Shown here one piece after another: positions 1 through 7,741 of a stretch of 12,335 nt of DNA. Source of the stretch: Pseudomonadota bacterium (GTDB taxonomy: Bacteria > Pseudomonadota > Alphaproteobacteria > Rhizobiales > Kaistiaceae); assembly GCA_023433185.1 (NCBI GenBank), contig JAEZEN010000144.1, positions 1 to 12,335 on the forward strand, written 5' to 3'. Position 1 is the first letter of the stretch. Each line of letters starts with the position of its first letter. A model generated the notes under the pieces. The model was not told where the DNA came from, did not search any database, and was given only the letters and a program-made list of their open reading frames with translations. The position numbers and the translations under genes were made by a program.

Positions 1-584
1 CGGTAGGGCCGGCGGCGACGTGTCCTGAAACGGCCCTCGCGTGGCGCCTGCTCGCCTTCCGGAGCCGCACCCTCGACGGATTCGGCAGGCTGCGACGAGC
101 CTTCGGCGGCCACCGGCTGCGTGCCGCGGTCGTCGTTCTCCCGCGGCTCCTCGCCGTCATGGCCGCTGCCACTGCCATTGCCGTTGACATAGGGCTGGGG
201 ATCGGATGCGCCGAAGGCCGGCTGCTCGCTGCGGAAATGAGGATAGGGAGCCTGCCCCCCGGCCACGCCGCGATCATCCTCGTCCTCGCCGTCGCCATCA
301 CCTTCGCCACGGAAGACCTGCTGGGACTGGGGCAATTGCGCCTGGGCGGCGTTGACGATGCGAAAGTAGTGCTCGGCGTGCTGGAGATAGTTCTCCGCCT
401 GGACCCGGTCGCCCGAACTCTGGGCGTCGCGGGCGAGCTGGACGTACTTCTCGGCGATATGGACCGCGGTGCCACGCACCTTGACGTCCGGCCCGTTGCT
501 TTCGTAGCTGCGGGTCAGCGGGTTGGGAGCCTTCCGATTCCGTCCGCGCATCCGCTTGTTGTTGTTCTGCTGTCCCTGCCTCAT
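1..584 (-). CDS. DUF4167 domain-containing protein, C-terminus cut by window edge
   Basis: The first 194 codons of a protein whose end lies outside the window. The N-terminus (MRQGQQNNNKRMRGRNRK, then NPLTRSYESNGPDVKVRGT and HIAEKYVQLARDAQSSGD) matches the DUF4167 domain, an Asn/Arg-rich leader followed by a helical segment, at about residues 8-85. The rest is low-complexity: an acidic Asp/Glu/Gly stretch near residues 93-105, a Gly/Ser/Asn run near 133-142, and a basic RTRRRRPYR segment at the edge. This looks disordered and possibly nucleic-acid binding, which is inference. The start is ATG at 584 with an AGGGAAGAG ribosome binding site; no in-frame start lies closely upstream. The family is common in Hyphomicrobiales, usually between prmC and clpB. 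Its function is not established. No signal peptide or membrane segment is visible. Confidence 0.9.
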   Translation of the reverse strand, partial: MRQGQQNNNKRMRGRNRKAPNPLTRSYESNGPDVKVRGTAVHIAEKYVQLARDAQSSGDRVQAENYLQHAEHYFRIVNAAQAQLPQSQQVFRGEGDGDGEDEDDRGVAGGQAPYPHFRSEQPAFGASDPQPYVNGNGSGSGHDGEEPRENDDRGTQPVAAEGSSQPAESVEGAAPEGEQAPREGRFRTRRRRPY

Positions 585-644
585 CGAGGCATCTCTTCCC
601 TGACCGGAACGATTCCAAGACACGGTCATTCACTCCCGCGATTC

Positions 645-662
645 GGGCTTCCCCTGAAGCCC
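645..662. other. Stem-loop, 7-bp stem with 4-nt loop
   Basis: GGGCTTC (645-651) pairs perfectly with GAAGCCC (656-662) around a four-base loop. It lies about 60 bp upstream of the DUF4167 start. Neither strand has a T run after it, so it is not a standard intrinsic terminator. It could be a structure in the DUF4167 mRNA leader or a weak end for the prmC transcript. In GC-rich DNA a 7-bp stem may also occur by chance. Confidence 0.35.
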
Positions 663-775
663 TGGGGCAATGGTCCGCCATCCGGCACGGCCGGCGTGGC
701 ACTTGAAGTGATTCGGCGTTGACTCACGCGGCCAAGGTTTCCCAAGCGGGCTGCCGCCCCGCTGTGCCCGGTCTG

Positions 776-809
776 TCCGAACTACCTGATGACGATCCGA
801 ACATTCGGA
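776..809. promoter_or_regulatory. Possible operator: dyad plus an in-phase half-site
   Basis: TCCGAA-CA-TTCGGA at 796-809 is a perfect 6+2+6 inverted repeat. A further half-site TCCGAAC at 776-782 lies exactly 20 bp before the matching half of the dyad, about two helical turns. A separate 10-bp palindrome, GATCATGATC, lies nearby at 820-829. Clustered symmetric sites in non-coding DNA between two minus-strand genes suggest binding of a dimeric regulator controlling the DUF4167 gene. No regulator family is identified from the motif. Confidence 0.3.
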
Positions 810-908
810 CGTGATAAGAGATCATGATCGTTCGCTTGAGCGTCGGTCCCAGCGACCAATGCCGCGATCTCCTGTCCAAGCTCCACGAAGCATTGGACCG
901 CCCGTCTC

Positions 909-1865
909 TTACGGCGTCGCGAACGTAGCCGGTTCCCCGTCGATTTCCAAGCCCATTTTTTGGCGCGACGCCTTGCCGCGCCTCACTTCCACGACCCTGT
1001 CGATTCCACCGAGGTCGGCATGCGTCGCGGCATCCCAGCCGAGCGCGCCGAGGAGATCGGAGACCGGAGCCGCCTGATCCATACCGACCTCGAAAAAGGC
1101 AAATCCGCCTTGCGCCACAACGCTTTCCAGGCCGGCGGCGATCGCCCGGTAGGCTTCAAGTCCATCCGCGCCGCCGTCGAGCGCCATATCGGGATCGAAA
1201 TCCCTTACGTCAACGGCGAGCCCCGCGATTTGTTCACGCGGGATGTAGGGCGGGTTGCTGACCACGACGTCGAACCGGCTTCCCAGCCCCGAGAGCCAGT
1301 CGCCCACGGCGAATCGCGCACGATCATCGAGGCCATGCCGCCGGGCGTTGTCGCGGGCCGTCCGTACCGCTCCCTCCGCCCGGTCGATGCCTAGGCCCCA
1401 GGCGTTCGGGAGTTCGGCCAGCAGCGCGAGGAGGATCGCGCCGCTGCCGGTGCCGAGGTCGAGGATCGCCAGCGCCTCTTCGGCCCTGCCCTTCGCCCGC
1501 AGCCGGGCGAGAGCCGCCGCGACCACCGTCTCGGTGTCGGGCCGGGGCACGAGCGTCTCGGGCGAGAGCGCGAGATCGAGCGTCCAGAAGCCCTTGGTGC
1601 CGGTGATTCGGGCGACCGGCTCGCCGTCCGCCCGCCGTGCGGCGAGCGCCAGGACGCGCGCGACATCGGCGCCCCCGACCGGCCGGCCGGCGTGGACGAC
1701 GAGCCCGGTCGCATCCAGGCCGAGGACATGGCCGACGATCAGGCGGGCATCGAGGTCGGGCGTCGAGCCGGGGCCCGCGCCCGAGCGCAGCGCCGCCGCG
1801 ACGCGGCGCCACAGCGATGCCGTGGTCTCGGCCACGGCGGACGGTATGCCGGGAGGTGCGCTCAT
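909..1865 (-). CDS. prmC: Peptide chain release factor N5-glutamine methyltransferase PrmC
   Basis: A 318-residue SAM-dependent methyltransferase that methylates the glutamine of the GGQ motif in class-1 release factors (RF1 and RF2) in the cytoplasm, raising termination efficiency. Visible motifs in order: an N-terminal helical domain (about 1-95); GTKGFWTLDL and LVPRPDTE (89-113), the usual linker signature; the SAM-binding loop DLGTGSG (136-142); and the diagnostic catalytic NPPY (204-207). Length is slightly above the usual 280-300 because of a short C-terminal tail after the last conserved strand. The frame could start at 1931, but ATG at 1865 is chosen because it follows a purine-rich GAAGAGGGAGG and fits the family N-terminus. 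It lies 103 bp downstream of prfA, so enzyme and substrate are encoded side by side. Confidence 0.93.
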   Translation of the reverse strand: MSAPPGIPSAVAETTASLWRRVAAALRSGAGPGSTPDLDARLIVGHVLGLDATGLVVHAGRPVGGADVARVLALAARRADGEPVARITGTKGFWTLDLALSPETLVPRPDTETVVAAALARLRAKGRAEEALAILDLGTGSGAILLALLAELPNAWGLGIDRAEGAVRTARDNARRHGLDDRARFAVGDWLSGLGSRFDVVVSNPPYIPREQIAGLAVDVRDFDPDMALDGGADGLEAYRAIAAGLESVVAQGGFAFFEVGMDQAAPVSDLLGALGWDAATHADLGGIDRVVEVRRGKASRQKMGLEIDGEPATFATP

Positions 1866-1968
1866 GCCTCCCTCTTCGCCGTCCGCCGCGCCTTGTGCAA
1901 GGGCGACGTGCCCCGCGGGGCGCCCGTTCAACGCCCGAGGCAGGCGCCGAGGGCGCGGGCGCGGGCGG

Positions 1969-3036
1969 CTATCCGGCGCTCTCCTCGGCGAGCAGCGCCG
2001 CCTGGTGCTCGGTGATCAGGGCGTCGATCAGTTCGTCCAGCGCCTCGCCGATCATCACCTGATCGAGCTTGTAGAGGGTGAGGTTGATGCGGTGGTCGGT
2101 GACCCGCCCTTGCGGGAAATTGTAGGTCCGGATGCGCTCCGAACGGTCGCCCGAGCCCACCTGCCCGCGCCGCGCCGCGGCGCGCTCGCTGTCGACCTTC
2201 TGGCGTTCGAGGTCGAAGAGCCGGCTCCGCAGCATCTGCATCGCCTGAACCCGGTTCTGGTGCTGCGAGCGCGACACCGCGATGACGATCAGCCCGGTCG
2301 GGATGTGCAGGATGCGGATGCCCGAGTCGGTGGTGTTGGCGTGCTGGCCGCCGGCGCTCGAGGCGCGGGTGGTGTCGATCCGGATGTCCTCGGGCTTGAT
2401 CTCGACGTCGACTTCCTCGGCCTCGGGGAGCACCGCGACGGTCGCGGCCGAGGTGTGGATGCGCCCGCTCGCCTCGGTCGCCGGAACGCGCTGCACGCGA
2501 TGCACGCCGGATTCGAACTTCAGCCGGGCGAAGACCCCGCGGCCGCGTACCTCGGCGATGATCTCCTTGAAGCCGCCCGCCTCCCCCTCGCTCTCCGACA
2601 GCACCTCGACCATCCAGCCGTGGAGGTCGGCGTAGCGCTGGTACATGCGGAACAGGTCGCCGGCGAAGAGCGCCGCCTCGCTGCCGCCGGTGCCGGCGCG
2701 GATCTCGAGGATCGCGCTCTTCTCGTCGGCGGCATCCTTGGGGAGGAGGAGCTTGCGGACGCTGTCGGCGAGCCGCGCGATCCTCTCGTCGAGCGCCGCG
2801 GCCTCCTCCTCGGCCATGGCGGCCATTTCCGGGTCCGCGAGCAGGGCGTCGAGCCCGGCGCGCTCGCCCTGTGCCTTCCGGAGCGCCAGGATCGCCTCGT
2901 AGACCGGCTCAAGGTCGGCACGCTCGCGGCTGAGCCTGACGAGCGTGTCGCGGTCGAGCGGCGCGGCGAGCCGCGCATCGATGTGATCGACGCGGTTGAC
3001 CACGCCGTCGATCTTGGCGTCAGGCAGGACGGTCAC
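1969..3036 (-). CDS. prfA: Peptide chain release factor 1 (RF1)
   Basis: A 355-residue class-1 release factor that reads UAA and UAG and triggers peptide release on the ribosome; the usual length is about 360. It shows an N-terminal helical domain, [11 protein letters not shown] (111-121), the PAT codon-recognition tripeptide (185-187) within RVQRVPATE, the catalytic GGQ (229-231), and [22 protein letters not shown] near the C-terminus. The tripeptide marks RF1 rather than RF2. The start is GTG at 3036, overlapping the ptsP stop as GTGA, with GGAGG 10 bases upstream; the open frame runs further upstream but only antisense to ptsP. Oddities: Ser227 where GAGGQ normally has Gly, Ala233 in place of Val after GGQH, and Gly239 where Ala is common. 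The GGQ itself is intact, so the protein is probably functional. Confidence 0.95.
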   Translation of the reverse strand: MTVLPDAKIDGVVNRVDHIDARLAAPLDRDTLVRLSRERADLEPVYEAILALRKAQGERAGLDALLADPEMAAMAEEEAAALDERIARLADSVRKLLLPKDAADEKSAILEIRAGTGGSEAALFAGDLFRMYQRYADLHGWMVEVLSESEGEAGGFKEIIAEVRGRGVFARLKFESGVHRVQRVPATEASGRIHTSAATVAVLPEAEEVDVEIKPEDIRIDTTRASSAGGQHANTTDSGIRILHIPTGLIVIAVSRSQHQNRVQAMQMLRSRLFDLERQKVDSERAAARRGQVGSGDRSERIRTYNFPQGRVTDHRINLTLYKLDQVMIGEALDELIDALITEHQAALLAEESAG

Positions 3037-5300
3037 AGGGGAATGGCCTCCGTCTCGGCAAAGGCCGTGAGCATGGCACGGACGCCGTCGCCGGAACTGC
3101 GTTCGTCGAGGATCGCATCGAGGGCCGCGGCAAGCCGTTCCACCGGCAGGGCCTGGGCCATGGCCTTGACCGGGCCAAGCGCCGCCGCCGACATCGACAG
3201 CGAGCGGTAGCCGAGGCCGATGAGCGCCATGGCGGCGATCGGATTGCCGGCCATCTCGCCGCACAGCGTCACCGGCAGGTTCGCCGCGCCGGCGGTGCGC
3301 ACGATCTGGCGAAGCGCCCGGAGGAACGGGCGCGACAGCGGGTCGAACCGTCCCGCGACCCGCGTGTTGCCCCGGTCGGTCGCGGTCATGAACTGGAGAA
3401 GGTCGTTGGAGCCGACCGAGATGAAGTCCGCTTCCTTCACCAGACCGTCGAGATCGAAGAGAAGCGCCGGCACCTCGACCATGGCGCCGACCAGCAGCCG
3501 CTCGGGCGTCGCATGGCCGTGGCGGCGGAGATGCGCCAGATCGCGCTCGATGAGCACCCGCGTCCTGCGAATCTCGTCGAGATCGGTGACCATGGGCAGC
3601 ATGATGCGCAGCTCGCGCCCGGCTGCGGCCTGGAGGAGGGCCCGGATCTGGGTGCGCAGCAGGCCCGGACGGTCGAGACCGAGGCGGATCGCCCGCCAGC
3701 CCATCGCCGGATTTTCCTCCTGCGCGGTGCGAAGATAAGGCAGCACCTTGTCGCCGCCGATGTCGAGGGTGCGGAAGGTCACCGGACGGCTGCCGGCGGC
3801 GTCGAGAACCGCAGAATAGAGGGCCTGCTGTTCCTTCAGTTTCGGCAGCCGCGCCGCGATCATGAACTGGAGCTCGGTGCGGAACAGTCCGATGCCCTCC
3901 GCCCCCGACTCGCCGAGATGCGGCAGGTCGACGAGCAGTCCCGCATTCATGAGCAAGTTGACGCGCTGGCCGTCGCGCGACAGCGCCGGCTGGTCGCGGA
4001 GCAGGCGATACTGCTCCTGGCGCTTCGCGCGGAAGCGCACCTTCTCGGCATAGGCCGATTCGACGTCGGGGGGCGGCCGCACGTGAACCTCGCCGACGAG
4101 ACCGTCGACGATGATCGCGTCGCCGTTCTCGACCATCGAGACGATGCTGTCCGCGCGGCCCACCGAGGCGATGCCGAGGGCCCGCGCCACGATGGTGACG
4201 TGACTTGTCGTCCCGCCCTCCTCGAGCACGAGGCCGCGGATGCGCTCGCGGTCGTAGTCGAGCAGTTCCGCCGCGCCCATGTTGCGCGCGACGATGATCG
4301 CGTCGCGCGGCAACTCCTCGCCGGAGAGGCCATGCGGCTTGTTCATCAGCACGCGGAGCAGCCGGTTGGCGAGGTCGTCGAAGTCGTGCAGCCGGTCGCG
4401 GAGGAACGGATCGGTCTGGCGCTGGACGCGGGCGCGGGTATCGCTCTGGACCTTCTCCACCGCGGCCTCGGCGGACAGGCCGTTGCGGATGGCCTCGTGC
4501 ATCCGCCGCACCCAGCCGCGGTCGTGGGCGAACATGCGATACGCCTCGAGGATGTCGCGGTGCTCACCGGCCTGGCCGATGTCGTCGCGCGACAGCATGT
4601 CGTCGACGAAGAGCCGAAGCGAGGAGATGGCGGCGTCGAGACGGGCCGATTCCGCCTCAGCATCCTCGCCGATCAGCGCCGTGATGACGACGCGCGGCTC
4701 GTGCAGGACGACGTGACCGAGGCCGACGCCCTCGCCAAGGCTGATGCCGCTGATGGTGAGCGGGCGCTTGAGGTCGAGCTGCATGCCGGGCGGTGCGAGC
4801 CGCTCGAGCTCGCCGACCGCCAGCATCTCGGCCAGCACCATTGCCGTCGTCTGCAGCGCCTCGACCTCTTCGTCGTAATAGGTCCGGTGCGTGCGGTTCT
4901 GGACGACGAGAACGCCGAGAGTGCGACCGGCGCGGAGGATCGGCACGCCGAGGAACGACGAGTACTGCTCCTCGCCGGTTTCGGGCAGGTACTGGAACGC
5001 CGGATGCGAATGGGCGTCGGGCAGATTGAGCGGGCGCGCCTCGGCCGCAATGGTGCCGACGAGGCCCTGGCCGACGCGGAGCTGCGCCATGTGGACGGCC
5101 TCGCGCTTGAGACCTTCGGTAGCGTAGAGCTCGAGGATGCTGTCGGCACGCAGGACATAGGCCGAGCACACCTCGGCGACCATGTTCGCCGCGATCTGAG
5201 TCACGATCTTGTCGAGCCGTTCCTGCGCGCTGATCGGCTCCGCCATGATCTCGCGCAAGCGGCGGAGCAGGACGCGCGGTCCGGCGGGGGGGCCCCGCAT
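3033..5300 (-). CDS. ptsP: Phosphoenolpyruvate-protein phosphotransferase PtsP (nitrogen-PTS enzyme I)
   Basis: A 755-residue cytoplasmic enzyme I of the nitrogen phosphotransferase system. It takes phosphate from phosphoenolpyruvate and passes it to NPr, a regulatory relay linked to nitrogen and potassium status. An N-terminal GAF domain occupies about residues 15-165 ([31 protein letters not shown]). The phosphohistidine domain follows, with the active His367 in [14 protein letters not shown]. The PEP-binding barrel contains [40 protein letters not shown] and the catalytic Cys680 in LCGEMAGNP. No HPr or EIIA domain is fused. ATG at 5300 is chosen because the protein then begins with the family's [14 protein letters not shown] pattern; its ribosome binding site is weak (GGGATAG). 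The gene lies 79 bp after lysC and overlaps prfA by 4 nt. In relatives the GAF domain senses glutamine; that this copy does so is inference. Confidence 0.95.
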   Translation of the reverse strand: MRGPPAGPRVLLRRLREIMAEPISAQERLDKIVTQIAANMVAEVCSAYVLRADSILELYATEGLKREAVHMAQLRVGQGLVGTIAAEARPLNLPDAHSHPAFQYLPETGEEQYSSFLGVPILRAGRTLGVLVVQNRTHRTYYDEEVEALQTTAMVLAEMLAVGELERLAPPGMQLDLKRPLTISGISLGEGVGLGHVVLHEPRVVITALIGEDAEAESARLDAAISSLRLFVDDMLSRDDIGQAGEHRDILEAYRMFAHDRGWVRRMHEAIRNGLSAEAAVEKVQSDTRARVQRQTDPFLRDRLHDFDDLANRLLRVLMNKPHGLSGEELPRDAIIVARNMGAAELLDYDRERIRGLVLEEGGTTSHVTIVARALGIASVGRADSIVSMVENGDAIIVDGLVGEVHVRPPPDVESAYAEKVRFRAKRQEQYRLLRDQPALSRDGQRVNLLMNAGLLVDLPHLGESGAEGIGLFRTELQFMIAARLPKLKEQQALYSAVLDAAGSRPVTFRTLDIGGDKVLPYLRTAQEENPAMGWRAIRLGLDRPGLLRTQIRALLQAAAGRELRIMLPMVTDLDEIRRTRVLIERDLAHLRRHGHATPERLLVGAMVEVPALLFDLDGLVKEADFISVGSNDLLQFMTATDRGNTRVAGRFDPLSRPFLRALRQIVRTAGAANLPVTLCGEMAGNPIAAMALIGLGYRSLSMSAAALGPVKAMAQALPVERLAAALDAILDERSSGDGVRAMLTAFAETEAIPL
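3047..3051 (-). promoter_or_regulatory. Ribosome binding site supporting the GTG start of prfA
   Basis: GGAGG on the minus strand, inside the end of ptsP, ten bases before the GTG at 3036. It is the best Shine-Dalgarno match in the area and supports this start over upstream codons. Its position within ptsP together with the GTGA overlap suggests translational coupling of ptsP and prfA. Confidence 0.6.
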
Positions 5301-5379
5301 GTCCGCTATCCCAGAATTGTACTCATGAAGCCGCCACCGCCGCCGTTTTCGGCCGTGCGGTGCGAGGCCCGGCGTTTCC

Positions 5380-6633
5380 CTATCGTTCGTCGAGCCCGTA
5401 TAACGAATGCAAAGTCCGTACCGCAAGCTCGGTGAACGGTGCGTCGATCAGCATCGAGATCTTGATCTCGGAGGTGGTGATGGCGCGGATGTTGATTCCC
5501 CGCGAGGCGAGAGCCTTGAAGGCGCTCGCCGCGACGCCGGCATGGCTGCGCATGCCGATGCCGATGACCGAGATCTTGGCGACGTCCGTCGAACCCTGGA
5601 TTTCCTGGAACCCGATCGACTCCCGCGCCCCGTCCAGCACCGAGCGCGCCTTGTCGTAGTCGGCGATGGTGACGGTGAAGGTGATGTCGGTGAGGGATCC
5701 GTCCTCGGAGACGATCTGGACGATCATGTCGAGGTTGATGTTGGCTTCCGCCAGCGGCCCGAACACGGCGGCGGCGACGCCGGGCTTGTCGGGCACGCGG
5801 CGGAGCGAGATGTGGGCCTCGTCCTTGGAATAGGCGATGCCCGTGACGACCTGCTTTTCCAAGATCTCTTCCTCGTCGCAGATGAGGGTTCCCGGCGGCT
5901 CGGCGGCGCCCACGAGTTCCGGCGCGTCAGGATCGGTGAAGGAGGAGCGGACGAAGGTCCGCACGTTGTGGACCATGGCCATCTCGACCGAGCGCACCTG
6001 AAGCACCTTGGCGCCAAGCGAGGCCATCTCCAGCATCTCCTCGTAGGAGACCCTGGGCAGGCGCCGGGCCCGCGATTCGATGCGCGGGTCGGTGGTATAG
6101 ACGCCATCGACGTCGGTATAGATGTCGCAGCGGTCGGCCCCCACGGCGGCGGCAATGGCGACCGCGGTGGTATCCGACCCGCCACGGCCGAGCGTCGCGA
6201 TGCGGTTGTCGGGGCCGATGCCCTGAAAGCCGGCGATCACCGCCACCTGGCCCTGGCTCATCCGCTCAATCAGCCGCCCGCCGTCGATGTCCACGATACG
6301 GGCGGCGCCATGAGCGGCGTCGGTCCGGATCGGGATCTGCCAGCCGAGCCAGGAGCGGGCATTGACCCCCATTTCCTGCAGCGCGATCGCAAGGAGCCCC
6401 GCCGTCACCTGTTCGCCGGACGCGACAACGGTATCGTATTCGCGCGCGTCATGGAGCGCGGACGCGGCGCGGGTCCACGCGACGAGCTGGTTGGTCGCCC
6501 CGGCCATTGCCGAGACCACCACCGCCACCTCGTGTCCGGCGTCGATCTCGCGCTTGACGTGGCGGGCGACGATGCGGATACGCTCGATGTCGGCGACGGA
6601 CGTGCCGCCGAACTTCATCACCAGGCGTGCCAT
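5380..6633 (-). CDS. lysC: Aspartate kinase (aspartokinase)
   Basis: A 417-residue enzyme that phosphorylates L-aspartate with ATP, the first step toward lysine, diaminopimelate, methionine and threonine. Motifs: VMKFGGTSVAD at the N-terminus (Lys7 binds phosphate), SGEQVTAGLLA, TLGRGGSDTTAVA, and DIYTDVDGVYTTDPR of the nucleotide-binding kinase fold. Two ACT regulatory domains follow: ISLRRVPDKPGVAAAVFG near residues 280-340 and ISVIGIGMRSHAGVAA near 350-415, as in lysine/threonine-feedback-controlled enzymes. Length fits the monofunctional class (about 405-420); there is no fused homoserine dehydrogenase. ATG at 6633 puts KFGGTS at the expected place, although the frame continues upstream. 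It is first in the block leading to ptsP, prfA and prmC, and diverges from the aldo/keto reductase across 190 bp. Confidence 0.96.
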   Translation of the reverse strand: MARLVMKFGGTSVADIERIRIVARHVKREIDAGHEVAVVVSAMAGATNQLVAWTRAASALHDAREYDTVVASGEQVTAGLLAIALQEMGVNARSWLGWQIPIRTDAAHGAARIVDIDGGRLIERMSQGQVAVIAGFQGIGPDNRIATLGRGGSDTTAVAIAAAVGADRCDIYTDVDGVYTTDPRIESRARRLPRVSYEEMLEMASLGAKVLQVRSVEMAMVHNVRTFVRSSFTDPDAPELVGAAEPPGTLICDEEEILEKQVVTGIAYSKDEAHISLRRVPDKPGVAAAVFGPLAEANINLDMIVQIVSEDGSLTDITFTVTIADYDKARSVLDGARESIGFQEIQGSTDVAKISVIGIGMRSHAGVAASAFKALASRGINIRAITTSEIKISMLIDAPFTELAVRTLHSLYGLDER

Positions 6634-6664
6634 GTTCCTGTCCGAAAGGCCTCCTCCGCCCCGC

Positions 6665-6678
6665 GAAGGCGCGCCTTC
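6665..6678. promoter_or_regulatory. 14-bp perfect palindrome at the predicted lysC start site
   Basis: GAAGGCGCGCCTTC is a perfect palindrome overlapping the end of the predicted -10 box and the expected transcription start. A dimeric repressor bound there could block lysC transcription. The GC-rich core could also arise by chance at this base composition. Confidence 0.3.
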
Positions 6679-6704
6679 ATAGCGATTTGACGCCGGCCCC
6701 GCAA
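6676..6704 (-). promoter_or_regulatory. Predicted sigma70-type promoter of lysC
   Basis: On the minus strand, TTGCGG (-35, 6704-6699) and TATGAA (-10, 6681-6676) are separated by exactly 17 bp. The first three bases of the -35 and four of six of the -10 match consensus. Transcription would begin near 6669, giving a leader of about 35 nt before the lysC ATG. It lies in the divergent gap where a promoter is expected. Identified by eye only. Confidence 0.4.
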
Positions 6705-6823
6705 TGGAGCGGCCCGCAGGTTGGAAACGCACCAAAGGGAACGAGCGGGTCGCCGGCGCTTCCCCTCCGCGCCCCCCGCCCCATATCCGGCAGGCGGGAA
6801 GACGGAGAGGAAAGCCTGCCGCC

Positions 6824-7741
6824 ATGACCAGCCCCAGCCGTCGCAGCGTGCTGGCCGCCCTCGGCGCCACGGCAGCCGCTGCCGCCCTTCGCCCGGCGCC
6901 CGCCGGGGGACAGGCGGCTTCCGTCCTCAACCGGGCCATTCCGTCGAGCGGCGAGGCCATCCCGCTCGTCGGGCTCGGCAGCTGGATCACCTTCAATGTC
7001 GGGGAAGACCCGCTGCTTCGCGCCGAATGCACCGAGGTGATGCGCGCCTTCTTCGCGGCCGGCGGCCGGATGATCGATTCCTCGCCCATGTACGGCTCGG
7101 CGCAGGCCGTGATCGGCCATGGCCTCGCGGAACTCGGCCGGCCGGAGGCCCTCTTCTCCGCCGACAAGGTCTGGACCACCGGCGACGGCGCGGCGCAGAT
7201 CGCCGAATCCGAGCGCCTGTGGGGCGTTCCGCGCTTCGACCTCCTCCAGGTCCACAATCTCGTCGCCTGGGAGCAGCAGCTCGACCTCCTCCTCGCCATG
7301 AAGGCCGAGGGCCGGCTCCGCCATGTCGGCATCACGACGTCGGAAGGCCGCCGCCACGGCACGTTCGAAGAGGTGATGGCGACCCGGCCGCTCGACTTCG
7401 TGCAGGTGACCTACAATCCGCTCGACCGCGCCGTCGAGGAGCGCATCCTGCCGCTCGCGGCAGAGCGCGGCATCGCCGTGATCGTCAACCGTCCCTTCCG
7501 CCAGGGAATGCTGACCGATGCGCTCGCCGGCACGCCCCTCCCCGCCATTGCCGCCGAGCTCCGCTGCGCGACCTGGGCACAGCTCATCCTGAAGTTCATC
7601 GTCGCGCACCCGGCCGTGACCACCGCGATCCCGGCGACGACCCGCGTCGACCACGTCATCGAGAACATGGGCGCGGCGACCGATCCCCTGCCCGATGCCG
7701 CGCAACGGGCAGCGATCGTGGCGGCAATCGAAGACGCCTGA
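6824..7741 (+). CDS. Tat-exported aldo/keto reductase
   Basis: A 305-residue NADPH-dependent aldo/keto reductase of the (beta/alpha)8-barrel superfamily; its substrate is not predictable. The N-terminus MTSPSRRSVLAALGATAAAA carries a twin-arginine signal (SRRSVL, then a hydrophobic stretch, with likely cleavage near residues 31-33), implying export of the folded protein to the periplasm. The catalytic tetrad is recognisable: Asp85 and Tyr90 in MIDSSPMYGSA, Lys115 in SADKVWT, His144 in LQVHNL. HVGITTSEGRR (167-177), VTYNPLD and AIPATTRVDHV (268-278) fit barrel strands and cofactor contacts. ATG at 6824 is used because it yields the Tat signal; GAGAGGAAA lies upstream. The frame is open to 6704 but upstream codons give no sensible N-terminus. 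The stop TGA shares its final A with the next gene's ATG, so the two are probably co-translated. Confidence 0.88.
   Translation: MTSPSRRSVLAALGATAAAAALRPAPAGGQAASVLNRAIPSSGEAIPLVGLGSWITFNVGEDPLLRAECTEVMRAFFAAGGRMIDSSPMYGSAQAVIGHGLAELGRPEALFSADKVWTTGDGAAQIAESERLWGVPRFDLLQVHNLVAWEQQLDLLLAMKAEGRLRHVGITTSEGRRHGTFEEVMATRPLDFVQVTYNPLDRAVEERILPLAAERGIAVIVNRPFRQGMLTDALAGTPLPAIAAELRCATWAQLILKFIVAHPAVTTAIPATTRVDHVIENMGAATDPLPDAAQRAAIVAAIEDA

Larger units (their letters stand above)
585..908. other. 324 bp intergenic region between prmC and the DUF4167 gene
   Basis: No convincing gene is seen on either strand; the open frames crossing it are extensions of antisense frames of the flanking genes. The part from about 776 to 830 is richer in A/T than its surroundings and carries inverted repeats, listed separately. 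A 7-bp hairpin sits at 645-662. No classic terminator (GC stem followed by a T run) is found for the prmC side, and I could not pick a convincing -35/-10 pair for the DUF4167 gene. The length suggests that the DUF4167 gene has its own promoter, but this is inferred from spacing only. Confidence 0.6.

Noticed and set aside
856..896. CCAATGC and GCATTGG inverted repeat near the prmC end
   Set aside because: The stem is 7 bp with a 27-nt loop and no T run, too weak to call a terminator.
913..972. Nine-base inverted repeat (GGCGTCGCG and CGCGACGCC) at the 3' end of prmC
   Set aside because: The loop is 42 nt and both arms are inside coding sequence; no T run follows. Probably chance.
1910..1921. 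GCCCCGCGGGGC palindrome in the prfA-prmC gap as a terminator or operator
   Set aside because: It is purely G/C with almost no loop and no T run; such words are expected by chance in this GC-rich spacer, which also has GCGGGC repeats.
1866..1931. N-terminal extension of PrmC to the ATG at 1931
   Set aside because: The extra 22 residues do not resemble the family, and the ATG at 1865 has a purine-rich site directly upstream.
1255..3210. 651-codon plus-strand frame opposite prmC and prfA
   Set aside because: Antisense to two genes with clear family motifs; composition is Arg/Ala/Ser-rich as expected for a GC-rich shadow frame, with no recognisable domain.
3513..5435. 640-codon plus-strand frame opposite ptsP
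   Set aside because: Ptsp motifs and catalytic residues are on the other strand; this frame is a low-stop shadow.
6687..6692. TTGACG as -35 box of a promoter for the aldo/keto reductase
   Set aside because: No AT-rich -10 sequence lies 16-18 bp downstream on the plus strand.
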